Positions 8,179 to 16,737 of a DNA stretch of 64,000 nucleotides are shown in pieces. The notes under the pieces are model-generated. The model was not told the DNA's origin. It ran no database searches and was given only the letters and a program-made list of their open reading frames with translations. Location: NCBI RefSeq assembly GCF_014705615.1, contig NZ_JACXJA010000010.1:62001-126000 (forward strand). Reading direction: 5' to 3'. Source of the DNA: Paenibacillus oceani (GTDB taxonomy: Bacteria; Bacillota; Bacilli; Paenibacillales; NBRC-103111). The translations under genes and the position numbers were made by a program. How positions within the stretch are numbered: the first letter of the stretch is position 1; the number at the start of each line of letters is the position of its first letter.

Positions 8179-9588
8179 TTAGACTTTTTGACTTCCTCTA
8201 TGCTTGCTTCCTAATGCCCACTTCACGGCGATCATGGTAGCCATCGCAACGGCTGCTGTGATAGTCACGATGATCAGCCATGCATTAACGTTCGTGGATT
8301 GAAGCAAGTAAAGCCACGCAAAAAGACCGACGAGAGTAATAAACAAAGTGGGGACGGTTAAAAGAATGCCGATCTTGAAATACATGCCCCAACCGATCTT
8401 CACGTTTTTCGCCGCTAACACATGCAGCCAGAGCAAGGTTGCCAGAGATCCGATCGGGGTAATTTTCGGCCCCAAATCCGAACCGATCACATTGGCATAG
8501 ATTAATGCCTCCCGAATCATCCCTTCGGTATGCGTGCCTTGTATGGCCAATGCGTCGATCATCACGGTCGGCATGTTATTCATAACCGAGGATAAAATCG
8601 CTGCGATAAACCCCATACCTACGGCAGCGGCGAATAGTCCTTTGTCCGCGACTGCTTGAATGACACTGCCTAATGCATCGGTAAGACCGGCATTCCGGAG
8701 CCCATACACGACGACGTACATACCGATGGAGAAGATGACGACAGCCCAAGGAGCCCCCTTGACGAGCGTCCATGTCTGAATGACAGGGCTTCTTCTCGCA
8801 GCCATAAGGAAAGCAATCGCGGCAAGCCCGGCAACGATCGACACGGGAACGGATAAAAATTCACTGCCAAAGTAGGCAGCGAGGAGAGCTGCTAATATTA
8901 CCCAGGATAGCCGGAACAATCTCTTGTCCTTGATCGCTTCTTCCGGCTTTTTTAGCTCGGAGAGATCGTAGCTTTTCGCAATGCTTTTACGAAAATACAA
9001 ATACAGTACCAGGAGGCTGGCCAGGATCGAGAAAAAATTCGGTACGATCATACGGCTCGCATATTCCACAAAACCGATATTGAAGTAATCGGCGGATACG
9101 ATATTCACCAAATTGCTTACGACAAGCGGCAAAGAAGCGGTATCGGCAATGAAGCCGCTTGCTATAATAAACGGAAGAATCATCTTCTCCTCAAATTTAA
9201 GCGCGCGTACCATTGCAAGCACGATCGGTGTTATGATTAAGGCCGCGCCGTCGTTTGCAAACAGAGCTGCGACAGCTGATCCCAGCAACACGATAAAGAC
9301 GAACATGAGCAGTCCGTTACCGCGTGCAAGCCGCGCCATATGCAGCGCTGCCCATTCGAAAAATCCGATCTCATCGAGCACCAGCGAGATTAAAATTATG
9401 GCAACAAACGCCAAAGTGGCGTTCCAAACAATGCCGGTAACGGTACCGACGTCCGCGAAGCTGACTACACCGAAAATTAATGCGAGAATGGCTCCGGCGC
9501 TAGCAGACCAGCCGATATTCAATCCTTTTGGCTGCCAAATCACAAATGTTAAGGTGAGTAAAAAAATAAGAAAAGCGATGTAAACCAT
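8179..9588 (-). CDS. arsB: Arsenite efflux permease ArsB
   Basis: 469-residue integral membrane protein with about 12 helices of the ArsB/NhaD ion-transporter superfamily. It extrudes arsenite or antimonite driven by the membrane potential. Recognisable segments are the [11 protein letters not shown] helix after the first loop, [15 protein letters not shown], and the paired [11 protein letters not shown] near the middle of the second half. Length is standard for the family. It lies 15 bases after arsR. No arsA ATPase gene is present, so it acts as a secondary carrier. Confidence 0.92.
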   Translation of the reverse strand: MVYIAFLIFLLTLTFVIWQPKGLNIGWSASAGAILALIFGVVSFADVGTVTGIVWNATLAFVAIILISLVLDEIGFFEWAALHMARLARGNGLLMFVFIVLLGSAVAALFANDGAALIITPIVLAMVRALKFEEKMILPFIIASGFIADTASLPLVVSNLVNIVSADYFNIGFVEYASRMIVPNFFSILASLLVLYLYFRKSIAKSYDLSELKKPEEAIKDKRLFRLSWVILAALLAAYFGSEFLSVPVSIVAGLAAIAFLMAARRSPVIQTWTLVKGAPWAVVIFSIGMYVVVYGLRNAGLTDALGSVIQAVADKGLFAAAVGMGFIAAILSSVMNNMPTVMIDALAIQGTHTEGMIREALIYANVIGSDLGPKITPIGSLATLLWLHVLAAKNVKIGWGMYFKIGILLTVPTLFITLVGLFAWLYLLQSTNVNAWLIIVTITAAVAMATMIAVKWALGSKHRGSQKV

Positions 9589-9603
9589 AAAAGCCCTCCT
9601 GAG

Positions 9604-9927
9604 TTAATTGCAGCATTCATTCTCCTCGCAGATCGTCGATTGCATTTTTTCTTTTTGCGAAGGAATCCGGTTCAGAATTTCCGCGATGTAGGGCTTGTCT
9701 TGAATAGTTAAGGAGTAGTATACCCACTGCCCTCTTTTGGTCTCTTTGACGAGGCCGCCGTCTTTTAATTTGCGCATATGCTGGCTAATGTTCGGCTGAC
9801 TCGTTTGTAACAGCTCGACGATCTCGCACACGCATAGTTCCTTCTCATTCAGCAGGCCGACAATCGTAAGCCTGTTCTTATCGCCCAGCAGCTTCAGTAC
9901 ATCGGCCATCTCTTCAATTGAAATCAT
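9604..9927 (-). CDS. arsR: Arsenical-responsive ArsR repressor
   Basis: 107-residue SmtB/ArsR winged-helix repressor. The As(III)-binding ELCVCEI motif (Cys32, Cys34) lies in the helix before the recognition helix (SQPNISQHMRKLKDGGLV), and a Cys-rich tail (CEENECCN) follows. I start it at 9927, where AAAGGAG is 8 bases upstream. The alternative GTG at 9936 overlaps the RBS. It is the first gene of arsR-arsB-arsC-arsI-phosphatase and is expected to repress the operon until arsenite binds. Confidence 0.92.
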   Translation of the reverse strand: MISIEEMADVLKLLGDKNRLTIVGLLNEKELCVCEIVELLQTSQPNISQHMRKLKDGGLVKETKRGQWVYYSLTIQDKPYIAEILNRIPSQKEKMQSTICEENECCN

Positions 9928-10007
9928 GCTTGCCACTCCTTTCTAGACGACAGGGATATTCACTCGAGCCGCTTTGCTGTTCATTTTCTCACACCCCTAA
10001 ATATTTG

Positions 10008-10034
10008 TAAATGATTATATAATTAAATGATTAT
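10008..10034 (-). promoter_or_regulatory. arsR promoter region with direct repeat
   Basis: The 11-mer TAAATGATTAT occurs twice (10008-10018 and 10024-10034), 16 bases apart. A minus-strand TATAAT (10019-10014) lies between them. This is the likely -10 region and ArsR binding region. The -35 is weak. Confidence 0.5.
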
Positions 10035-10186
10035 TTACGAAAGTTAAGAAATTGTAATTCCCATTCGATATAAAGCTTGCTAAAAAAACGGCAAATACAA
10101 AGCATTCGAAAGAAATCGACTGCAGTACCTGTGCGGCCTACTGAAGACAACGGCGTCGGGTTGATCCGATCATGTAAATTGGAGGC

Positions 10187-10218
10187 AAAAAAAAGCAGAG
10201 AGCATGCTATCTCTCTGC
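10187..10218 (-). terminator. Terminator downstream of the cupin gene
   Basis: The minus strand has an 8-base perfect stem (GCAGAGAG / CTCTCTGC) followed by a run of eight T. It lies about 78 bases past the cupin stop. Confidence 0.75.
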
Positions 10219-10295
10219 CGTGCATCTTCTCTTCATGTGCCGCTTACCCAACTCTATACCTATTTCCGTTTCAAACTGGGAATGCCTTGCTCTAA

Positions 10296-10835
10296 CTATC
10301 CTTCAGCAGACATCGCCATTGCTTTGGTTTCATGAACGGTGCCAAACGGATGCTCCGGCGGCGCGTAGATCACGTAAACTTTAAGGGGGGTGTTGCCTGT
10401 ATTGGTTACATTGTGCCATTTCCCAGCAGGTATCATTATGGCGTAGCCGTCATAGGCCATTTCTTGAAAATCTAATTTGTCTTTCCGATCCCCCATTTGA
10501 ACAAGCCCCTGACCTTCTTCAATCCGTATGAATTGGTCAGTCGTCGGATGGACCTCCAGTCCGATATCATCACCGACATGAATACTCATCAGAGTCACTT
10601 GAAGATGCTTCCCTGTCCATAAAGCGGTACGGTAAGTATGATTTTGCTTTGTTGCCTGGTCTATATTCACTACAAAAGGCTTCGGACCGTAATCTCTTAG
10701 TATTATATTTCCAGTATGATTACTGTCGTTCCTGTACCCATTGTAATAATAAGGATTATAACCCCAATAGTGGTTGCTCCAGCTGCTATGCACAGGATTA
10801 TGCCCTTGATAACGACGGCAAGAATTATAGTACAT
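10296..10835 (-). CDS. Cupin-domain protein with Tyr/Asn/His-rich N-terminus
   Basis: 179 residues. The first about 45 residues are rich in Tyr, Asn, His and Trp, like spore-coat proteins. The rest is a single cupin barrel, with motif 1 around GLEVHPTTDQFIRIEEGQG and motif 2 around PAGKWHNVTNTGNTP, and it keeps metal-binding His and Glu candidates. Cupins with this core (KPFVVNI to PPEHPFGTVH) are common in Firmicutes without a proven reaction. The start at 10835 is preceded by AGAGGAG. The coat-like head suggests, but does not prove, a spore-surface location. Confidence 0.7.
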   Translation of the reverse strand: MYYNSCRRYQGHNPVHSSWSNHYWGYNPYYYNGYRNDSNHTGNIILRDYGPKPFVVNIDQATKQNHTYRTALWTGKHLQVTLMSIHVGDDIGLEVHPTTDQFIRIEEGQGLVQMGDRKDKLDFQEMAYDGYAIMIPAGKWHNVTNTGNTPLKVYVIYAPPEHPFGTVHETKAMAMSAEG

Positions 10836-11170
10836 GCTTATTCATTCTCCTCTTATGATTTCATTGTTTACTTTTTATCCTATGCGTTTACCTATTTATT
10901 GGACTGCAAAATTTACAATAACAGGCTATAGCCTAATAAATGATGACAGAACAAATACAAAAAATTTACTATTCATGCAGCCGAGTCGGCTTTGGTTGAA
11001 GAACCAAAATAACGGAACGCCTACCCGCTCATATTATGGATAAGTCCACCACATAGGACTAAATGGATAGAAAAAACTTCCGATAATATAACTACAGACC
11101 TATACAAACTATCTATACTTATTGATATATTTTTCCTTGTAAAGATTTGTTGAATAAAATAGAACATTGG
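10836..11170. other. Intergenic region upstream of the c-di-GMP riboswitch
   Basis: No gene seen. It contains two adjacent hairpins at about 10980-11007 (GCCGA-gt-CGGC-like, and TTTGGTT-gaag-AACCAAA). Next to them is the 20-base sequence at 11009-11028 that recurs at 16631-16650. Confidence 0.4.
11009..11028. repeat. 20-base sequence repeated at 16631-16650
   Basis: ATAACGGAACGCCTACCCGC occurs here and in front of the oligoendopeptidase gene. At the second site it forms the left arm of a strong hairpin. Here the pairing arm is absent. Confidence 0.5.
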
Positions 11171-11262
11171 AATAAAGGCAAACCCGCTGAAAAGCGGAGA
11201 CGCAAAGCTACAGGGGCTAAAACGGACTTGCACGTCCGCGATGCCAGCCAGCTGCCCGAAAC
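11171..11262 (+). ncRNA. Cyclic di-GMP-I (GEMM) riboswitch
   Basis: The aptamer has the conserved GEMM-I elements in order: GGCAAACC, the P2 hairpin CCGCT-gaaa-AGCGG, GACGCAAAGC, GGGGCUAA, the P3 hairpin CGGAC-uugcac-GUCCG, and the closing GCCAGCCAGCUGCC. An intrinsic terminator follows within 15 bases, so c-di-GMP would switch transcription of the gene at 11548. Such riboswitches often control adhesins and other surface proteins, which fits the secreted product downstream. Confidence 0.85.
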
Positions 11263-11274
11263 GAAGGACTGACC

Positions 11275-11314
11275 TCCGTCTGTTTGCTTTGTGCTGACCA
11301 GACGGGGTTTTTTT
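11275..11314 (+). terminator. Intrinsic terminator of the c-di-GMP riboswitch expression platform
   Basis: Stem CCGTCTG / CAGACGG plus GG and seven T directly follows the aptamer. It is the likely regulated terminator. Confidence 0.75.
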
Positions 11315-11547
11315 GTATTTGTTAACGGGGATAACCGTCGGATGCTGGAAGGAGGTGAAATTAACGTTGGAGTTATATCTTAAAAGGATCGCCTTCTCCG
11401 GGGCTTAAGGATCAGCTACAAACTCGAAGAGACTGGAGTTGGAAAAGAGGTTTCGAAACAGTCGGGGAAGACTTCAGATCGTGCAGATACGACTCTTTCC
11501 TTTCTCAATCTCCATCCGCATCTTATTCACAACAGGAGGTATGTAAA
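11315..11547 (+). other. Leader between riboswitch and surface-protein gene
   Basis: This 233-base leader contains a good RBS (GGAGGTG at about 11352) followed by a TTG-initiated 13-codon frame (MELYLKRIAFSGA, stop). It could be a leader peptide, or the broken start of another gene. The opening resembles those of arylamine N-acetyltransferases, but this is weak. Nothing else is recognisable before the RBS of the 11548 gene. Confidence 0.3.
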
Positions 11548-12105
11548 ATGTGGACTCGTCCTCGACTACGGTCCTTGCGGCCATTTGTTTCGGTTGCGCT
11601 TAGTGCAGCTTTGATTCTTTCTACTTTGATGGGATTGTTGCTTTTTCCGGCTCCGGCTTTGGCAGCTTCGGAAACAATAGCGTTTCAGGAGGGTCTTGAT
11701 GGGTATGCGGGCAATCAGAGTGCTCGTGTCCATTCTGCTTTCCCTGATAATCTTAGCGGTACAGAAAATGCAATTGCCCTCACCAAAAACGTTTCGGCCT
11801 CTCAGGCTTCTTTTGTTCAATTCAATCTTTCATCCATACCGCAACATGCAACGATTGACAGCGCGACGCTGGAATTGACCACTATTAACGGAATTTCAAA
11901 TACGGGCGCAAAAGTGGCAGTCCATAGAGTCACAGCTCCTTGGGATGAAGCAACGATTACATGGAATAACTCGGTCGGCGCCGCGGTTTATGACCCGACT
12001 CCAGTCCATTTTTACCTGTCGATGCTTGAATTTTATTGTGGGAATCCCACCCTGGTGCCGATGTTTCACCCACGAATACAGCTCCATTCGGACCTTGGTT
12101 GTTGA
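11548..12105 (+). pseudogene. Truncated secreted DNRLRE-domain surface protein
   Basis: Starts after ACAGGAGG. A signal peptide (positively charged start, hydrophobic core about 12-35, cleavage near ALA-AS at 40) is followed by the beginning of a DNRLRE-type beta domain: SASQASFVQFNLSSIP, ATIDSATLELTT, then VHRVTAPWDEATITWNN. That domain normally runs about 160 residues and is followed by more modules. Here homology stops near residue 152 (about base 12003), and the frame then reads through the antisense of another gene fragment to a stop at 12105. It is controlled by the c-di-GMP riboswitch but is probably non-functional. Confidence 0.6.
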
Positions 12106-12139
12106 CATAAATACCGTTGAAAACAATTGAAGTAGGCAT
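11995..12139 (-). pseudogene. 5' fragment of a small spore-type protein gene, inverted against the surface-protein gene
   Basis: The minus frame starts at an ATG (12139) with GGAGGAG 6 bases upstream and reads MPTSIVFNGIYVNNQGPNG and onward for about 45 plausible residues. It then runs into the antisense of the DNRLRE gene at about 12003. The MPxxI...VNNxGxNGxVxVG pattern recalls GerPF-like and related small Firmicute spore proteins. This resemblance is from memory. Two gene 5' parts are joined tail to tail, which marks a deletion or inversion junction. Confidence 0.4.
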
Positions 12140-13039
12140 ATTACTCCTCCAGTCAGATGTAATAAGCCATTTATATGCCGTATATTCAATGTCCTATTCA
12201 TATATCAGTTACAAATATTCAGGCAACAGTTCATTTTTGATGGGGAACTTTCCTCGAAATTGAGATGATAAGCTGTTAATGTCTTAGGATCGAAGATACC
12301 CTCTAACTAACAAGCATAGCAAAACTACGAACTGCGTGATTGTATGTATAACTGTTTTCCATCTAACAGTTGCAGGGTAACAATCATTATGAGTCGATAA
12401 TATTTCAATTTTAGACAATCTAGTAAAGGGGTTATTGCGGCCTACGAGTTCAGCGCAGTTTGCTTCGCGAATGCCGGGCATGTATCGACCTGGATATCCC
12501 GTTGGCTGCATCCATGCATTTTGGACTCTTCCTCGTTCACAACCACCTCCGAACGCAATGGAAGCTTTTAATGGACTCATAAGTGAAACTCGCCTTCTTG
12601 CGCAAACGTATTTGCGGATAATATCCGCCACCAATTCTAATGTCGATTTCTTCCGGTCCTTCGACGCTGATCGGTAGACCGGACATGCGAGTGCAGGAAC
12701 GAGGGGATTTCTGGTCCCCCAACAGTCGATCGGTTCGTTTTCTAGGACCGATCGGACTACAGTGCAACAATTTTGCAAGTAGTGTTTGAAAGAAGTGTTG
12801 AGTCATCAACACAATCGCATCATTCGATCCACGCACAGACCCTCAACTGTTCTCGACGCGCTACCTAAGACGAATTCTTCGTGGCAAAAGACGTGGACTG
12901 CGTCTAAAATGTTTTAGATGTACAAGCTCCGCAATCGCCGTTTTCGCAGCCGGGTTTGGAGCCGGTCAGACCGAGTTTCTCGTGTGGATCACAGTCGAAT
13001 TCGCGAGCTACTCGGCGTACCGGAGTGGGCTTGCTTCGT
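12140..13039. other. Gene-poor stretch
   Basis: No frame with a credible start, RBS and domain was found. Short frames on both strands (around 12284-12836) are not recognised. Base composition is more AT-rich at 12140-12420, then mixed. It probably consists of decayed mobile or accessory DNA. Confidence 0.4.
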
Positions 13040-13242
13040 CATGGCCAATTCAAGGTGAGGCGTATGGGAAATGTCTCGAGACACAAACAATGCCCTTCCA
13101 ACTTCCTATTGGGAAGCGAAAAGGCTAAAAAGTCTGCTTTCACGTTATCTGGAGCTCCGTTAACCTTTTGGAACCACCGTATGCGGACCCGCATGTAAGG
13201 TGGTGTGAGAAGACGGGGGTTAGTTGCCCTCTCTTACTCGAT
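13040..13242 (+). mobile_element. Probable 3' remnant of a bacterial group II intron
   Basis: The stretch CTGGAGCTCCGTTAACCTTT is followed by a domain-V-like hairpin at 13170-13204 (CACC-GT-ATGCG-gacc-CGCAT-GTAA-GGTG). A domain-VI-like segment with GACGGGGG..TTAGTTG..CCCTC comes next, ending CTTACTCGAT. This order and spacing resembles the 3' end of class-B introns of Bacillaceae. The domain-V loop and lower stem deviate, and no reverse transcriptase frame is present, so it would be a degenerate remnant. The 5' limit is arbitrary. Confidence 0.4.
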
Positions 13243-13352
13243 TCCTATTGAACCCTCTTCCTTCGGACCATACAGAATGGATGCCGAAGCCAAGAAAATT
13301 CGTATCAGCTGTATCCTGATTTTACAATCCCATGGAGTAAGATATTTCCCGC

Positions 13353-14768
13353 TTACGCCTCCGAACGGAAGTCCGGCGGCACGCGTCTCGCTTCTCCCGA
13401 AGCAATCGCCGCTTCGATCACCCCGCGCCGCACTTTCGCTACGACGTCTTCATTAAAGATGCTCGGAATAATGTACTGGGCGTGCAGCTCACTCTCCGTG
13501 ACGACCGAGGCGATCGCCTGCGCCGCCGCCAGCTTCATCGGCTCGTTGATCCGTCTGGCCCGGCAATCGAGCGCCCCCCGGAACAAGCCCGGAAATACGA
13601 GCACGTTATTGATCTGGTTCGGGTAATCGCTTCGTCCCGTAGCATAAACGGCCGCGTGTGGCAGCGCCTGCTCCGGCGCGATCTCCGGCACCGGGTTGGC
13701 CATCGCGAAGACGATCGGATCGCCTGCCATCCGCTGCACATCCTCGCCGCTCAGCACACCGCCCCGCGATACGCCGATGAACACGTCGGCGCCGCCGATC
13801 AGATCGCGCAGCGAGCCGCCGGTATCCCCGACTTGCGGTTGCTCCGCGAGCCATTGCCACATCGGGTGATCGTAACTTCCCCCGCGGACGATCGCGCCCT
13901 CCTTGTCAACCGGGACAAGCCGTCTTACGCCCGCTTCCAGCAGCATCTTGCAGATGGACACTCCGGCCGCACCGATGCCGTTGACGACGACGCGGACGTC
14001 CCCGATCCGCTTGCCGGTCACCTTCAGCGCATTCAGGATGGCCGCGGTGACGACGACCGCAGTGCCGTGCTGGTCGTCGTGAAACACCGGGATGTCCAGC
14101 TCCTCGACAAGCCTTCTCTCGATCTCGAAGCAGCGCGGGGAGCTGATGTCCTCCAGATTGATGCCGCCGAATATCGGACTTACCGCTTTGATCGTCCGGA
14201 TGATTTCCTCCGTATCGGTCGTGTCCAGGCAGATCGGGAACGCGTCCACTCCGGCAAACTGCTTGAACAGCATCGCCTTGCCTTCCATAACGGGAGCGGC
14301 GGCGTACGGGCCGATGTCGCCGAGACCGAGCACAGCGGTACCGTCGGTAATGACTGCGACCGTATTGCGCTTGATCGTCAGAGAGAACGCCTTGCCCGGA
14401 CTCTCGTGGATGGCCGAGCACACTCTCGCGACGCCGGGCGTATAAACCCGGGACAAATCGTCCCGGTTTTTGATCGGCACGGTCGGCTGCGTCGTAATTT
14501 TGCCGCCCAGATGCATCAGAAACGTCCGGTCGGAGACGTTGATCAGCTTGACCCCTTCCAGCTCCTTCAGTGAATCGGCCAGCTGCTTGACTGACTGCTC
14601 CGCCATATCGACCGTCAAGTCCCGGATCGATACGTCCTTGCCGGAGCGGATGACGTCGATAAACGTAACGTCTCCTCCGGCGTTGCCGATCGTCGAGGCG
14701 ACCTGGCCGAAATTGGCGACGCGGTGATCCAGCTCGATTCTGAAAATAATGCTCGTTGACGTTTTCAC
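13353..14768 (-). CDS. NAD(P)-dependent malic enzyme with N-terminal ACT domain
   Basis: 471 residues. An N-terminal ACT-like regulatory domain (about 5-75, SIIFRIELDHRVANFGQVAS) precedes the malic enzyme core with YTPGVA, KRNTVAVITDGTAVLGLGDIG, the metal/substrate site FHDDQHGTAVV, the nucleotide site VVNGIGAAG, and AMANPVPEI. It decarboxylates malate to pyruvate, forming NAD(P)H, and resembles Bacillus YtsJ-type enzymes. The gene lies 36 bases after the oligoendopeptidase gene. The last about 9 residues (RVPPDFRSEA) are read from the antisense of a C26 hydrolase fragment, so the natural C-terminus may have been replaced. Confidence 0.85.
   Translation of the reverse strand: MKTSTSIIFRIELDHRVANFGQVASTIGNAGGDVTFIDVIRSGKDVSIRDLTVDMAEQSVKQLADSLKELEGVKLINVSDRTFLMHLGGKITTQPTVPIKNRDDLSRVYTPGVARVCSAIHESPGKAFSLTIKRNTVAVITDGTAVLGLGDIGPYAAAPVMEGKAMLFKQFAGVDAFPICLDTTDTEEIIRTIKAVSPIFGGINLEDISSPRCFEIERRLVEELDIPVFHDDQHGTAVVVTAAILNALKVTGKRIGDVRVVVNGIGAAGVSICKMLLEAGVRRLVPVDKEGAIVRGGSYDHPMWQWLAEQPQVGDTGGSLRDLIGGADVFIGVSRGGVLSGEDVQRMAGDPIVFAMANPVPEIAPEQALPHAAVYATGRSDYPNQINNVLVFPGLFRGALDCRARRINEPMKLAAAQAIASVVTESELHAQYIIPSIFNEDVVAKVRRGVIEAAIASGEARRVPPDFRSEA
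13355..13384 (+). repeat. C26-hydrolase-like segment shared with 1645-1674
   Basis: The plus strand reads YASERKSGGT, the same peptide as the remnant at 1647. The two copies differ at three positions, all transitions at third codon positions of this frame. The minus-strand malic enzyme gene ends inside it. Confidence 0.5.
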
Positions 14769-14804
14769 GATGCCACTCTCCCTCTTGCTCCTGATCGAAT
14801 CCGA

Positions 14805-16613
14805 CTAGTTAACTTCGATACTTCTTGACTGGACCTCCGCTTCGGTAAGCTCCAGAAACAGACGAATATCCCGCACGGACAGCCCTGCCGCTTCCCGCCA
14901 AAACTCAGGCTGGGTCAGATCGGCTCCGAGATGCTTTTCCGCCAAGTTCTCCACCGTCATCCTGCCCGTATCCCGCAGCAGCGCCGCGTACCGCTCCTCG
15001 AACGATTCCTTGTCTCGCTGCGCCTCCGCATACAGACCGGAAGCGAAAAGATACCCGAACGTATATGGGAAGTTATAAAACGGCACAGCCGTATTGTAAA
15101 AATGTCCCTTCGACGCCCAGAACCGGGGATGATAGTCCCCCAAAGCGCCGCAAAACGCCTCCTCCTGAGCCGCAATCATCAGCTCGTTTAGGCGGTCGGC
15201 CGTCAACAGCCCCGACTTTCGTTCCTCATAAAACCGCGTTTCGAACAAAAACCGCGCATGGATATCCATAAAAAACGTAACCGCCCGTCCCGCCTTCTCC
15301 TGCAGCAGCGCCAGCTTACGCTCCGGCGTGTCGGCCTCGGCCAGCGCCGAGTCGCCGACGATTAGCTCGGCCAGCGTAGAAGCGGTCTCCGCTACATTCA
15401 TCGCATACTTGCGGGAAACGGGCGGCAGCTCCATCATCGCCTGCTGGTGGTAGGCATGGCCAAGCTCGTGAGCAAGCGTCGACAGACTGCCACCGCCGGA
15501 ATACGTCAGAAACACCCGGCTCTGCCGGCTAAGCGGGAACGACGTGCAAAATCCGCCCGGACGCTTGCCCAGCCGATTATCCGCTTCGACCCAGCCGTCC
15601 GCGAAGGCGCGAGCGGCAAACCCGCCCAGCTTCGGCGAAAACCTCCCGAACATCGCCACGATTTTCCCGGCCGCTTCATCGTAGCCGACCGATTCGCCGC
15701 CTCCCGCCAGCGGAGCGTGCAAATCGTGCCAGGCCAGCTTCCGCACGCCGTTCAGCCGGGCAAGCCGTTCCAGATAAGCGACGAGCGTACCTTTGCATTC
15801 CAAGACGGCATCCCACATCGCCTTAAGCGTCGCTTCGCTCATCCGGTTTTGCTCCAGCGGCTCGCGCAGCGGATGGTCCCACCCCCGATGCTTGTACATC
15901 TGCCAGCGGAAGCCGGCAATCCGGTTCAAAGCGTCGGCGCAATACTGCTCCCGCTCCTCCCAGGCGCGCTCCCAACGGCGGAACAGCTCGGTCCGCTTCG
16001 CACGGTCCGGCTCCCGCAGCTTGCCCGCATACTGGCCGACCGACAGCAGCTCTTCCCGATCGCCGGACGGGTACGGAATCCGCATCTGCCTGACCGTTGT
16101 GTTGTACAGCGCTCGCCATCCGTGATAACCGTCGACCGCGAGATCGATCATCAGCGCCTCCAGCGCGGACGCCGGCTTGTCCTTTGCCTGCTTCCGGCGC
16201 TCCTGCAGATTAAAGGACGCGCCGCTCCACGGCTCGCGCGACAGCATGTCCTGGAACTTAGCTTCCGGCAGCCCTTCCAACTTGGCGTCGAACCGGTTCA
16301 TAACGGTTTTATAGGCAGCCTGGATGCCGTCCATCCGGCTGCCGAGCCGAATAGCCCCGCGATCGGCCAGATTTTGGGCCGACAGGCAACTGACGAACGC
16401 CCCCGCCTGCCTGACCCGCTCCTGAAGCAGCTGCAGTTGCCCCCACCAAAACGCCAGCCTCCGCTCCTCTGGTGTATCCGGGCAGTCCAGCTCGCCCGCG
16501 AGCCCGGCCATATCCGACTCAAGCTGCCCGAGGAACGAAGCAAATTCCGGCGAATCGCTTCCTCCCGGGAAAAATACGTCCAAATCCCAAGTTTGGCGCT
16601 GCGGCTTATTCAT
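14805..16613 (-). CDS. pepF: M3-family oligoendopeptidase (PepF-like)
   Basis: 602-residue cytoplasmic zinc peptidase that trims short peptides. The zinc motif HELGH is near residues 382-386 (LAHELGHAYHQ), with the third ligand Glu expected in the helix AETASTLAELIVG downstream. Length and the C-terminal YNFPYTFGYLFASGLYA segment fit the PepF group. GAAGGGA lies 7 bases before the ATG. It precedes the malic enzyme gene in the same direction. Its upstream gap contains a strong hairpin, so transcription from the sugar-importer operon may stop before it. Confidence 0.85.
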   Translation of the reverse strand: MNKPQRQTWDLDVFFPGGSDSPEFASFLGQLESDMAGLAGELDCPDTPEERRLAFWWGQLQLLQERVRQAGAFVSCLSAQNLADRGAIRLGSRMDGIQAAYKTVMNRFDAKLEGLPEAKFQDMLSREPWSGASFNLQERRKQAKDKPASALEALMIDLAVDGYHGWRALYNTTVRQMRIPYPSGDREELLSVGQYAGKLREPDRAKRTELFRRWERAWEEREQYCADALNRIAGFRWQMYKHRGWDHPLREPLEQNRMSEATLKAMWDAVLECKGTLVAYLERLARLNGVRKLAWHDLHAPLAGGGESVGYDEAAGKIVAMFGRFSPKLGGFAARAFADGWVEADNRLGKRPGGFCTSFPLSRQSRVFLTYSGGGSLSTLAHELGHAYHQQAMMELPPVSRKYAMNVAETASTLAELIVGDSALAEADTPERKLALLQEKAGRAVTFFMDIHARFLFETRFYEERKSGLLTADRLNELMIAAQEEAFCGALGDYHPRFWASKGHFYNTAVPFYNFPYTFGYLFASGLYAEAQRDKESFEERYAALLRDTGRMTVENLAEKHLGADLTQPEFWREAAGLSVRDIRLFLELTEAEVQSRSIEVN

Positions 16614-16630
16614 CGTTCTTCCCTTCTTTC

Positions 16631-16672
16631 ATAACGGAACGCCTACCCGCCGGCCGGGGCCGGAAGATAGGC
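16631..16672 (-). terminator. Strong hairpin between solute-binding gene and pepF
   Basis: Arms CGCCTA / TAGGCG enclose GC-rich CCGGC / GCCGG pairs (16641-16672). A clear T-run is missing. The left part is the 20-base sequence shared with 11009-11028. It probably attenuates or ends the importer transcript. Confidence 0.5.
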
Positions 16673-16737
16673 GATCGAATCGGAGCTGCCTTTCCAGCGC
16701 AGCCTCCTAGTATCAGTAATCAGAATGGTCTGCCGGC

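Larger units (their letters stand above)
9928..10295. other. Intergenic region between arsR and the cupin gene
   Basis: It holds the ars promoter described separately and the cupin-gene terminator at 10187-10218. The rest (about 10040-10180) shows no gene or recognisable RNA. Confidence 0.5.

Noticed and set aside
10836-13352. Insertion sequence in the gene-poor region
   Set aside because: No transposase frame, terminal inverted repeats or target duplication could be found. Only a possible group II intron 3' remnant is supported.
13482-14573. Long plus-strand open frame (363 codons) opposite the malic enzyme gene
   Set aside because: It is an antisense shadow of a GC-rich conserved gene, has Arg/Asp-rich composition and no RBS or domain.
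15447-16634. Plus-strand frame of 395 codons opposite pepF
   Set aside because: Antisense shadow. The minus-strand frame has an intact HELGH zinc motif and an RBS.
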